A stretch of DNA of 64,000 nucleotides from Epinephelus fuscoguttatus (lineage: Eukaryota; Chordata; Actinopteri; Perciformes; Serranidae): positions 16,221,537 through 16,285,536 of the forward strand of contig NC_064767.1 in the NCBI RefSeq assembly GCF_011397635.1. Reading direction: 5' to 3'. The notes under the pieces were generated by a model, which saw only the letters and a program-made list of their open reading frames with translations, was not told where the DNA came from and made no database searches. The number at the start of each line of letters is the position of its first letter. The stretch's first letter is position 1. Below, piece by piece: positions 41,798 to 51,245 of this stretch. Both the position numbers and the translations under genes were made by a program.

Positions 41798-42129
41798 ATG
41801 CCCTTTTCAAAGCTGCCATCGTGTCAATGCGCAATTGCGCAGCCAGGAAACCTTGAGCTGTGAGACCAGAGGCAGCAAGGGGGCTTGAAAACTACCGCAG
41901 CGCCTCTCGAGAAAAAAAAGCTTCCTGCTGTGACCCCATTCCCATGAAACGGACTCCCAGATTTCCTCATAACAGCCAGGCGAGCTTTCTCTCTCTATGA
42001 ATTACCTGCGGCTGAAGTGCGGACGCTGTTGGAGGGACCGCTGCGTTTACTGAAGACATTTGGAGCCCGGGGAGAGTAAGCATGACAATGTATGGGACTC
42101 ATATATGTTGTGACTGCAGCTCACGATGA
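41798..42129 (+). promoter_or_regulatory. gpr26: gpr26 leader with several short upstream ORFs
   Basis: Complete short ORFs ahead of the main start are 41798-41863 (21 aa), 41827-41856 (9 aa), 41944-42000 (18 aa), 41997-42053 (18 aa) and 42082-42129 (15 aa, with a second in-frame ATG at 42088). The third and fourth overlap by the four bases ATGA at 41997-42000. A further ATG at 42092 is in frame with the receptor and would add 33 residues, but it has T at -3. If these lie in the mature leader they would be expected to reduce translation of the receptor. The transcription start is unknown. Confidence 0.4.
41828..41841. promoter_or_regulatory. 14-bp perfect palindrome, candidate NRF1-like or bZIP site
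   Basis: TGCGCAATTGCGCA is its own reverse complement. It lies 350 bases upstream of the gpr26 start. It resembles two NRF1 half sites (TGCGCA) with wider spacing than the usual GCGCATGCGC, and also contains the TTGCGCA core seen in C/EBP-type sites. Which factor binds, if any, is inference. Confidence 0.35.
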
Positions 42130-42190
42130 CAGTTCGCATCAGGACTGTGGATGCACTCATCAAAAGTCTGGATATTTCAGAGGAAGCACC

Positions 42191-42861
42191 ATGGACGCAG
42201 CGGACATAGTTGCTTCCGTTTTGGTTTTGGGGATTATTATCGTGTCGCTGCTGTCCAACGTTGTGGTGCTGATCTGCTTTCTGTACAACCCAGAGATCCG
42301 CAAACAGGTACCGGCTCTTTTTATTCTCAACTTGACGTTTTGCAACCTGTTGCTAAGCGTGTCCAACATGCCACTAACTCTGATCGGGCTCATCACCACG
42401 GGCCACCCCGGAGGCAGCGGCTTCTGCCAAATTGTGGGTTTCCTCGACACTTTTCTCACCACTAACTCCATGCTCAGCATGGCAGCTCTCAGCATCGATA
42501 GATGGGTGGCTGTTGTGTTCCCACTCAGCTACCACTCCAGAATACGGCACCGGGACGCAGTGATAGCGCTGGCGTACACGTGGATTCACTCACTTTGCTT
42601 CTCCACAGTGGCCACCTGCCGCTCCTGGGTCGGGTACCATCACCTTTACGCATCGTGCACTCTCTGCAGTGTCAGGGCCAAGGGAGCCGGGACGCAGTTC
42701 ATCATATTCACCGTGGCTTTGCACTCCCTCACTTTCCTCCTCACGCTGATCGTGTTGTGTGTAACGTACCTGAAAGTGCTCAAAGTTGCAAGGTTTCACT
42801 GTAAACGCATCGACGTGATCACTATGCAGACGCTGGTGCTGCTTGTGGATATTCACCCCAG
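42191..42861 (+). CDS. gpr26: gpr26 exon 1 (coding part)
   Basis: This exon encodes residues 1-223 and two bases of codon 224, covering TM1 to TM5 and the start of intracellular loop 3. It ends ...LLVDIHP followed by AG, then the donor GTAAAC. Reading on runs into a stop two codons later, which supports splicing here. The split serine codon (AG plus T from exon 2) restores HPSVRQ, the conserved family sequence at this junction. Confidence 0.9.
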
Positions 42862-45037
42862 GTAAACAGTCATTAGAGATGTACTCAGTCTAATCCATTT
42901 GTCTTTGACGGAAATGCTTGTGTGTCTGTTCCCTTTCATTTTGTTCAGTATGGTGAGCAGAAGGAACATTTTGATCCCGTGGCAAAATCAGAGCATGCTC
43001 TATTTGCAGTTAAGACGTTGTGTGTGCTTAAAAGTGTGGTTATGCCTGAAAACCTGCACTGGATGATGATGGTGTTGGTTTTCTCTTAGTTGCTGTCAGT
43101 TGATGGACAAAAACATAATCAATTTATTCATAAGAAATGTCTCCACTTTGAGGATTTGCTGCTTATATCATTTTAATTCAACTCCTGTCTGTTCTTTTGG
43201 AATTTTTTGTTTGACAAAAACAAGCAATTTGAAATGTCACGTTGGATTCCTGTCAAATTTAGACTTTTATCTAATTGCTGTATAACAGTATACGTTGTGG
43301 GACCACACATTCATTTAAAATGCTCCACTGATGATGATTAAACCCTGCTGAGCCCGCCTGCAGTCAGTGTTTACACTATCATGTCTCATTAGGGTCACCA
43401 AGGCCTTCCTCATTCTCCGTATTCCCATCATCCGCCATCCATCCCGATTTAGTCAAATAATTAAACCCTCCATTAACATAATTGATAAACGCACAGTGTG
43501 AAATTTCTCCACTGCAATCTTCAGAGACAGGGCGCACAGTTCACTGGCTTCCTCCTGTCCATCCCACATGTTTTCTCTGCGGACTGCTTCATTATGTCTG
43601 CGTGTCTCTGATCATGCCTCCCGGGTGGATAATTGTGCTTGTGTGCTTTGGCAGTGTGCGGCAGAAATGCTTGGATGAGCAGAAGCGGAGGAGGCAGAGG
43701 GCCACCAAGAAGATCAGTACTTTCATCGGCACATTTGTGGTGTGCTTCACCCCTTATGTCATCACAAGGTGAGCAGTGACTGATAGTATTGTGTATGGGG
43801 ATTTATGTGTGAGGTGATTAACAACATGTACAGTATCATCAAACGTGAATTCGTCCTTCCTTTTGAATCACAAGATTGAAAAGAAATGCTTTACATTCAG
43901 CGTCAGTGAGATTAAACTACAGTTGAATTCTGCACATCTTGTCTTCACTTAGCTGTAAGAAAAAGATTCAAATTATCTTCTTTGTTCTGATTCACAAGTA
44001 GAACAACTCTCCCAAGACTCTCTCTCGATTTGACAGAGTGATTTTGGGTTTTCACTTACCTTTCTGCTGCTAATGTGCTTACACTCGCCTTATCACCAGA
44101 ACACAGATGGCGATAATTATTTCCAATGCTGTCTTGTTATCTGGTAACATTTTAAACATATTCAACTGCTTCCTTTTCATTATCCCGCAGCTTACTGGTT
44201 CCACACACATTCCTAATCCTTGTCGTTAGTCTCCACAACTGGGGAGATGAGAGGGAGAGGGAGCGAGACAGAGGGAGATAGCAAATGAGTCAGTGATGGT
44301 ATCACTGGCTCTCATTAGTATTAGCCCCAGTATTAGTGGTGGCAACCTGTCAGAAGCTGTTAGAATTGTGCAAACATTAGGAGGCGTGCGGTGGTGAGAC
44401 ATGTTAGACTTAAGGAGATCACGCTCGTTAAGAAGACAGATTAAAGAGAAAACAAGGCTCCTGCTGGTTTTCACTTTGATTTATTAGGACAAAGGAAGTG
44501 TCAAGCACTGGATTTGTTGTAAAATGAATTTAACGAGCAAGAAATCCAGAGGCAGTGAAACTGACACCCATCAGTTCACATTCCCCAGCACAGTGGTGAC
44601 ATTTCAGTGAAGTGAAATGATGACATTTTCACCACATTACATCACTGGGAGAGGGTCATTCGCTTTAGATATCTTCCATTCCACTTACTAAGAGTTGGTT
44701 TGCGTTTTCCTCAAGGATAACGTGTGACTTATTTTCTCTTTTTGTCTTCATTTGAGGTAGAATTGTAGAGCTTTTCTCCCCGTGGCCCATAAACCCTCAC
44801 TGGGGCGTGTTGTCCAAATGTTTGGCCTACAGCAAGGCAGCGAGCGACCCGTTTGTCTACTCGCTGCTGCGGCACCAGTACAGGAAGACCTGCAACCTTC
44901 TGGCCAACAAAGTCCTCAAGAGGAGTCCGCTCAACTCCTCCTCCCTCAGGATGGAGAACAGCGCAGTGAGGAGCGACAACAACTGCAACACAACCAACAA
45001 CATCCAGCCACCTGCCAACAAGCCACTCGGCCCGTGA
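42191..45037 (+). CDS. gpr26: Orphan class A GPCR, GPR26-like (three exons joined)
   Basis: Joining 42191-42861, 43655-43768 and 44761-45037 gives 1062 nt, or 353 codons plus stop; human GPR26 is about 337 aa. Seven membrane segments can be placed near residues 6-31, 42-66, 77-110, 122-142, 167-193, 243-264 and 275-298. Visible landmarks are N23 in TM1, C79 before TM3 and C156/C159 in extracellular loop 2, DRW at 103-105 (usually DRY), CFTP at 254-257 in TM6 and DPFVY at 291-295 (usually NPxxY). N52 occupies the usual TM2 aspartate position. Intracellular loop 3 carries the basic stretch EQKRRRQRATKK, and TM7 reads AYSKAASDPFVYSLLRHQY; both are near-identical to GPR26. GPR26 is a brain-enriched orphan receptor reported as constitutively Gs-coupled. 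The ATG at 42191 has a strong context (A at -3, G at +4). The paralogue GPR78 is the main alternative: CQIVGFLDTF resembles it, but TM6-TM7 favours GPR26. The C-terminal tail matches neither human protein. Confidence 0.88.
43655..43768 (+). CDS. gpr26: gpr26 exon 2
   Basis: This 114-nt exon encodes VRQKCLDEQKRRRQRATKK and TM6 (ISTFIGTFVVCFTPYVIT). It is preceded by a T/G-rich tract ending in an AG acceptor (43653-43654) and followed by the donor GTGAGC. The phase matches both neighbours: it supplies the last base of a serine codon at its start and the first two bases of an arginine codon at its end. Intron 1 is 42862-43654 (793 bp); nothing notable is seen inside it. Confidence 0.9.
44761..45037 (+). 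CDS. gpr26: gpr26 exon 3 (coding part, to stop)
   Basis: The exon starts after the acceptor GTAG, completes the arginine codon, and encodes IVELFSPWPINPHWG, TM7 with DPFVY, helix 8 (RHQYRKTC, whose C306 could be palmitoylated) and a polar tail rich in N and S. The stop is TGA at 45035-45037. Intron 2 is 43769-44760 (992 bp), with a T-rich stretch (ttattttctctttttgtctt) ahead of the acceptor. The tail is not conserved with the human GPR26 or GPR78 ends, so only the membrane core and helix 8 are firm homology. Confidence 0.9.
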
Positions 45038-45536
45038 CAGTAATCACTCAGAGAGACATTTAGGGTACTTTATTGTGCTGAAGGTGGTTTGGATTTGACA
45101 TCTTACTTTGATGTCAACATTCATGAGAAAGGCGGTATGACAGTAGATTCACCTCTGTGTGTTGGTGTAATATCAGAGTGAGCTTTTCACTTAATTAGTT
45201 GTTGGAGGACGAGGCTGGTGATATTCTATATTTTCATACTGCCAGATGAGAGATCAAAACAAACTGCACACGAGTCCATCTCTGAATACTTTCCTCAGAG
45301 TCTTGTCTAGATGGTTGTCACGAGATTTAATGTTCCATGTTTCAAGTGATCATTGTAACACAAACCATTATCTTCCCCTCGCCCTAACAAAGTGCTTTTT
45401 GTGCCTAAACCTAATGAGACAGGGATATTTCTTCTAGGGTTACCATCTAGCCAGGGCTTTTTCCCAGCATGTCCGTGGCACTCAGCCCCAAGTTCTTTCA
45501 TTCCTGCTCAGGACACAAGTCTTAAAATAGGTCACA

Positions 45537-45542
45537 AATAAA
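45537..45542 (+). terminator. gpr26: Candidate gpr26 poly(A) signal
   Basis: This is the first AATAAA after the gpr26 stop codon, about 500 bases downstream. A second AATAAA is at 45706-45711, and a third (around 45921) lies within an interspersed repeat. No clear GT-rich downstream element follows, so the real cleavage site may be elsewhere. Confidence 0.35.
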
Positions 45543-45737
45543 TTATTTTATTTAAACAAATCTAAATCATTTCCTCAGTTGACTGAGCACTGCAGTTTTC
45601 TTTGTAGATGTTCCTTAAAAGGAATTAAAAGTGCATCTGTAGGGGACTTTCAGCAGCAGATTTGGTACACAAGCTGATATTTACAGCAGCAGGACATTAA
45701 ATCAAAATAAACAACAGAGCCCATGTTTATGAGACTG

Positions 45738-45947
45738 TCCGTCCTGGAAGAGGGATCCCTCCTCAGTTGCTCTTCCTGAGGTTTCTACTGTTTTTTTCCC
45801 CGTTAAAGGTTTTTTTTGGGGGAGTTTTTCCTTATCCGCTGTGAGGGTCCAAAGGACAGAGAGATGTCGTATGCTGTAAAGCCCTGTGAGGCAAATTGTG
45901 ATTTGTGATATTAGGCTTTATAAATAAAATTGATTGATTGAATTGAA
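45738..45947 (+). repeat. Interspersed repeat with TTGA-rich 3' tail
   Basis: The segment runs from GTCCTGGAAGAGGGATCCCT through TTTCCTTATCCGCTGTGAGG and GTCGTATGCTGTAAAGCCCT to TATAAATAAAATTGATTGAT. I recognise it as a very abundant repeat of percomorph fish genomes. The terminal simple repeat suggests a non-LTR or SINE-type 3' end. It lies about 700 bp after the gpr26 stop and carries its own AATAAA. Confidence 0.75.
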
Positions 45948-47566
45948 GGAACATGTCAGCCAGTGCAACTCATAGAGGTATTTTTAATAGTTTTTGGACA
46001 ACAGTAGAGGTCTTAAGCTGCTTGTACACCACAGCGCAGTATTGCCACTACAGTCCACAGCTGCAATGGTACAAGCACAGGCTTGCTTGTATCTGCACTC
46101 TGTAGCTAGACAACAGAAATCACAAAAAATACCAAAGATTTCTACATATTTGGACAACTTACTCGTCATCTAAAATTTGGTGGAAATGTTATCCTAGGCC
46201 TAGTTTTTTTTCTTCTGGTTGCTGTTATAAGTTTCTAGCACCATAAGGCCCGATATTCAAACACTGACATGATCGGGTACTACATCTTGTCTTCTTTTTG
46301 TTTCCAGTGATGCCCACTGTTTGATCAGCTAAAGCAAGGTTGCTACCGCCTGAAATTCAACACAGTGAGCTCAGCGTAGCAGAGCGAAATCTGTGCACTT
46401 TCACATGGGTGGTAACCATTTTATACCCCTATGCTGCCTTCTCCTCATTGACATGACTGGCAGTGGTGAGTTGTCATGCAGCGGCGTGAAAGCCCCATAA
46501 GGCACAGAAGTGTCATCTACTTCGGCTACACAGGCATTAAATGCCAGTAGGATCTGTTCATTGAAACATGTAGAATATCTCCAGTCTTATCCTTAAAAGA
46601 AGAATCAATCCAACCACTTTTGTAGGTTGTGTGTGTGGGTTGTAACGGCTTGTGTAAAACTGTCTTCTTCTGCAGAGAGTGACTAATGAGATTCTTTTGT
46701 AGCATACTGGTAAATTTGTGTCAACTAGCCTGTAACATGGACATTATGGTGACTAATTTGTTAATTGTGTCATTGACGGCACATATTAATGTGAACCAGA
46801 GTGTAGCCCCGCCTCCAACTTGCAGGACCCAGGAGCCTGTTGTCACTCCCAGATGGATCAGCAGGTCTTACATGTGGACTAACACTAGAGGACAGCTACA
46901 TTCTTAAGTGTGAACATCCTCTGATGCTATTAAATGTTTGGTCGGATCAGTAATGTATTAACACAGGAGTAAAACCAAGAGTATTTTCATTACCTCAAGT
47001 CAGTATTGTATATTATATTATGTAAAAAAAAAAAAAAAACCTGATTTAAGTGTAACAAATTTTACATCCCTTCTGAACTGAATGGCTGAATTTCTAAAAT
47101 TCATGCATAACTTCTGACCTCAATGATGGCTGGGTAAAGTAGTTGATGTGCTGGAGGGATGATAGAATATAGATGATTTTAACAGTACAGTCATGTTGTA
47201 TGCATGTCGGTGTATACAGCATTAATGACTGTATGTTGTAGCTGTGAGGCCTGAGTTTTAAAGTGCCTTTTAGACTATGAGCTCTCTGAATTAATGAAAA
47301 CACAACAGAGGAAACCTTCACATTGTCATTTAATTGGTATTGTGTGCTGTGGTCAAAAACGATAACGGAGCCTGTTATGCAGTCTGGTCGCATTGTAAGA
47401 GAGTTTTTAAGTAATATTTATTTTGTAATACCACCACATTGTATCGTCGCATCGGGCAAAACAGGGTGAAATATTATTCGAATGTGGTAGCAGCTATTCA
47501 GTGACGTGTAATTAACATTCCAGCTCATGCCGTTTGAGCGGCTGTGTGACGTCTGGGTTGTAAAAA
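45948..47566. other. Gene-free interval downstream of gpr26
   Basis: No gene. 46000-46520 has repeat-like phrases (TCATGCAGCGGCGTGAAAGC) that I cannot assign with confidence. The A16 run lies at 47024-47039. Confidence 0.45.
47024..47039 (+). repeat. A16 homopolymer
   Basis: Run of A after TATTATATTATGT. Confidence 0.9.
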
Positions 47567-47688
47567 TGATTCATTTTGACAACACTGGCGAATCAGGATG
47601 TTGTGTTTTTACTTTACTGTGACAGTATGAAGCCTTTAAAAGGCAGAAAAATCTATTTATTTTTGTCAAAGCTGTGTCTGATTTTTGC
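47567..47688 (+). repeat. Local duplication, copy 1 (empty site)
   Basis: About 121 bp beginning TGATTCATTTTGACAACACT and ending GTGTCTGATTTTTG. It matches copy 2 at 48230-49027 apart from scattered substitutions, small indels and the hAT insertion. The GTTTTTAC target is present once, at 47605-47612. Confidence 0.88.
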
Positions 47689-48275
47689 TAAATACGTTTG
47701 TGATGATATTGCAATAAATGCTGTGCATTTTGACATTTTAAAACAAGTGTCTTCTTCCGCATGTATTATTAATGTCTCTACTCGTTGCTATATGATTTGA
47801 AATGATGCATAGGCAGTTAATTTCTGCTGGAACAATGCTTTACCAAAAGACAAGCCTGCCAAATCTTAACACCTTTATTCTCCCACGCTGATTAAGTCAG
47901 GGAGAAGGAATAATTAATTTGAAAAATCATTTAAGATGTGTTCCACCCACCACTGCTGCTGTTGATGTGGCAGCAGAACAAAGACGTTTTATACAGGCAT
48001 TGGGGCTGTGAGTTAAAGGCTTGTTTTAATTGTAGAGCTGCTATAGGGAGTGGGAAACGAAGACAGGGAGCCAAGAAAAAGAAAAGTAGGCACAACCTCA
48101 CCAAGTTTGTGCAGCTGTGGCAGTACTTATAGATTCTAGGAATCTGCAGCCTCCTCATCTATCTTCCCCCCTCTAAGAAAATACTGATTCAATTTACTAT
48201 TTTTCTTGTGAGGATAGATGATAGAAATTTGATTCATTTTGACAACACTGGCAAATCAGCATGTTTTGTTTTTAC

Positions 48276-48944
48276 TAGGGCTGTTAAGCAATTAAAAAAA
48301 TTTTAATACATGCTCTGTGATTAATTAATCTAAATTAATCACATACATCAACTTTTGCTGTGAAAGTATTTAAAATATTTCAATTCAAATGAATTTTGGC
48401 AGCTGTTTCGTAGTAAAGTTGCTGGATTTTGGACACAATAGTCCCCTGTCTCTACCACCAAAACTGGTCTGCAAATGCAATCCATTCTGTATGGGACTTA
48501 GTCAGTTGGTCACAGGTAGACTTGCTCAGCTTGTGTCTGAACACCTGGTCGAGTGTGGCTTGACAAGGCTGGCTGCTAGGGCTAGCATCAGAGGCTGTGC
48601 TAGCTCGGACCGCTGGGTTCGCTGCTAAGTTCTTTGCATTGAGGTGATATTTCAGACTTAAAGTATTCCAATGGAACAAAAATTCCTTACAGCAAAAATT
48701 GCAGAGAACGGTGCTCCAATCAACAGAGCCATCTGGGCTTTTTTCAGAGATAAATGTTTCATTCACAGGACCAAGCAGCATCGTCTTGTCTGCCTCCAAC
48801 ATGTGACAAAGCCACTGTGGCCTTCAGTGACGCACAGGGTCAAAGGGCACCACAGAACAGGAATAATCGGCGTTCATTTTTTTAACGCATCATTTTTTTC
48901 TGTGATTAATTAATTGAAATTAACGTGTTATTTTGACAGCCCTA
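48276..48944. mobile_element. Internally deleted hAT transposon, 669 bp, with transposase remnant
   Basis: The ends are TAGGGCTGTTAA and, reverse-complemented, TAGGGCTGTCAA (11 of 12 match). The flanks share an 8-bp duplication, GTTTTTAC (48268-48275 and 48945-48952). Both subterminal regions are AT-rich with TGATTAATTAAT. The interior encodes the N-terminal part of a BED-finger transposase on the minus strand. The element sits inside the second copy of a local duplication; the first copy (47567-47688) has a single GTTTTTAC and no insert, which confirms the boundaries. Confidence 0.93.
48452..48802 (-). pseudogene. hAT transposase fragment with degenerate BED zinc finger
   Basis: A 116-aa open frame inside the 669-bp hAT element. 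Residues 31-58 read TVLCNFCCKEF...SLKYHLNAKN, the BED-finger pattern: C34 and C37, then H53, with the last ligand position being N58 instead of His or Cys. After it comes a Ser/Ala/Pro-rich linker and TLDQVF...LT, typical of the region between the finger and the catalytic fold. The RNase H-like catalytic domain and the dimerisation domain are missing, so it is not active. A domesticated ZBED host gene is excluded by the intact flanking transposon ends. Confidence 0.8.
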
Positions 48945-49027
48945 GTTTTTACTTTACTCTGACAGTATGAAGCCTTTAAAATACAGAAAATCTATTTAAT
49001 TTTTTCAAAGCTCTGTCTGATTTTTGT

Positions 49028-50723
49028 GTCAGGTGAAGACACATATCATGTCATGTTTTTGCAACAACAGATAAGTGACCAATTGATGTACACACTGTAG
49101 AAAACACATGTATGTCCATAAGTAAACTCAACCAGTACATAACCTTTGTAGTAAATACATTAAAAAAAGTGACCAACTGATTTACACCCTAACTGATAAC
49201 ATACAGAGTGTTTCAGGGTTCACGTGATGTTGGATAACTCACCCATCTCCCACAGAGAGCAGGTAAAGTGTAACAAACACCAGTGGGTGGGGCCCAGAAA
49301 AACACCTGTCTATTATTTAGTAGGCTTTGCTATGTAGTTATGTTGTTGTGGCCTTATGTAATATTCAAAAATAATAGGAGTAATAATATTAGGAAAAAAA
49401 AAATAGTAAAAGATAAACATTTTGATTTTTTCTTCCCCCATTTGTGGCGCCCCCTGTGGATGACGGCACCCTTCGCATTCGCCTGTACTTCCTATGCCCA
49501 GGGGCGGCACCAGGTTCCTGGCTGCTGTCGTACAAGGGCTCACACCCACAACTGTCCCATTAACGCTGAGGAAATCCTGGGGCTGAAACACATTCCTTTT
49601 CTTCTGCTGCTGTGCGTCACTAAAAGTATTACACACCGACTTGTCAGCGCTGACGACCTCACTTGCTATTTTTGTGATTTTTGAGTCGGCAGCCATTATA
49701 CTCTAAAATAATCTGAGATGGCAGTTCTTTTGTTTGAACTATCATCTATCCTTCACAAACTCTCCGGTTAACCTCCTTCTTTCCACTTTACCCACTTTAA
49801 TAACAAGTGCCTGCGACAATATCTATTCTGTCTCCATCAAACACATGAGACAATCACGACTTGTCACCCATCAAAGCTGCCTCCGCTGCTTTTTTATTAT
49901 TCACCAGGGGGGCAAAAGCTACATTTATCATATCACTGTATTCAGCAGAGCACGCCAATCAAGGGCAATTAGTGGACAGTATTCAGAAAGTTTGGAAGGA
50001 TCCCCAGTCTGGAGGTGTGCGTATATCTAATCTCCTTGGGAGACTCAGTGAGTGGGTGAGAGGCAGACACAAACCTGCCGTACACAAAACGCTGCACACG
50101 TAGCCTTGTGATTAAGCTACAGTGCGTGGGAAGTACAAAAAAGCAGAGGAGGAAGGCAGGGAAGACGAGTGCACTGGCTGACTTCACACAGCCCTGATGC
50201 CAGAGCAGGGGTAGTTCTCCCAGTCTCATAAAGTAAAAGTTGTCCTGATAAAACCTCACTGCAAACTGTATGAAGGAAAAATGTCAGTAGAGATCTGAGG
50301 TGCTAATTTGTTGTGTTTCATGAGCTTTAAATGCAGAACTATGTCAAAATGATATTACTTTTCCAGTAATGAGTAGTGTAACTAATTACTAATAAAATTT
50401 CAGTGATGATATATACAGTATATTACAACTCATTACAAATTTCCTTTTGTTATCGACCCACTACTGACTGAAAACCAGTCACATCAGCAGACTCATCCTA
50501 AAACCTGTGGTCTGAAATATTGACTATGACGACAACACAACAACGTGAAGCTCCAGGAGATACACCCCACCAAAGGTGAGCTCCTCTCAGCCACAGACGT
50601 TGGCTGTAGCCCTACACTGGCTTGACAACTAAAACTGGATCTTATTTGTGGGCAGCTGCAGCTACAAAGAAGTGATTAAGCTTGTAGTTGGATATGTGGT
50701 GGATGACATGTTGCTCCATGAGT
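49028..50723. other. Gene-free interval
   Basis: Open frames of 133 (+, 49283-49684) and 127 (-, 49313-49696) codons overlap in antiparallel and have no known domain. 50340-50450 has decayed CATTACTTTT/GTAACTAATTACTAAT-type repeat sequence. Nothing else supported. Confidence 0.45.
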
Positions 50724-51003
50724 GACCTTGTTGTGAGCAGTTTCATGTGGAAACTATTTTCCCATGCCAACTGAATCACAACGCAGAAGGAAGAGTGCAT
50801 CTACTCATGGACGAGAGACTAGGGAAAGCACAAGATGTAAACATTAAAGGCATCCTGAGCTGAGCTATATAGCATTAGGTAGCTCAGTGGTGCTACTTGA
50901 GCCAGCAGTAGATGCACGCTTCCTTCTGCGCAGTGATACAGTGGGCAGGTGTAGTTTAGAATGAAGTAAATAGTTCCTACATGAAACTGCTCACAACAAG
51001 GTC
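50724..51003. mobile_element. Fold-back element of about 280 bp
   Basis: The left arm 50724-50810 includes GACCTTGTTGTGAGCAGTTT and GCAGAAGGAAGAGTGCATCT. The reverse complement of 50905-51003 includes GACCTTGTTGTGAGCAGTTT and GCAGAAGGAAGCGTGCATCT. The loop is about 94 bp. I recognise the arms as a common fish repeat, probably a miniature DNA element; flanking duplication not identified. Confidence 0.68.
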
Positions 51004-51194
51004 TGTGGATTATTTTGAGTAACCAGGTCATGATTTCTGGAAAGAGACATTGCTGTTGAGTGTTTCAAATATATTTTTTTGGTACACAATCTAGCTCTAT
51101 TATATTCAAGATAAGCCAGATATCTCTATGGCTGATATCTCCAACACTCTGCAACTCAAATAAAAACCGTCCAGATAGATTAATAGCACTATAG

Positions 51195-51245
51195 GTAAGA
51201 GGGAAAATAAGTATTTTTGATTTTGGGGTGAACTGTCCCTTTAAA
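51195..51245 (+). repeat. Repeat 3' end (GGGGTGAACTGTCCCTTTAA type)
   Basis: TTTTTGATTTTGGGGTGAAC followed by TGTCCCTTTAAAT is a terminal sequence often seen in fish repeats. It may be the right end of the element that includes 50724-51003. Confidence 0.5.

Larger units (their letters stand above)
48230..49027 (+). repeat. Local duplication, copy 2, interrupted by the hAT element
   Basis: 48230-48275 and 48953-49027 together reproduce copy 1 (47567-47688) about 660 bp downstream in the same orientation. Outside these limits the two copies diverge at once. Confidence 0.88.

Noticed and set aside
42092..42190. In-frame upstream ATG that would extend the receptor by 33 residues
   Set aside because: The ATG has T at -3, the extension is Cys/His-rich with no family counterpart, and the ATG at 42191 has a near-ideal context and matches the family start.
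42160..42856. Long antisense and alternate-frame ORFs over gpr26 exon 1
   Set aside because: They are shadows of the coding exon, with no homology of their own.
48452..48802. BED-finger frame as a host ZBED gene
   Set aside because: It is enclosed by hAT termini and a target-site duplication, and has lost a zinc ligand and the catalytic domain.
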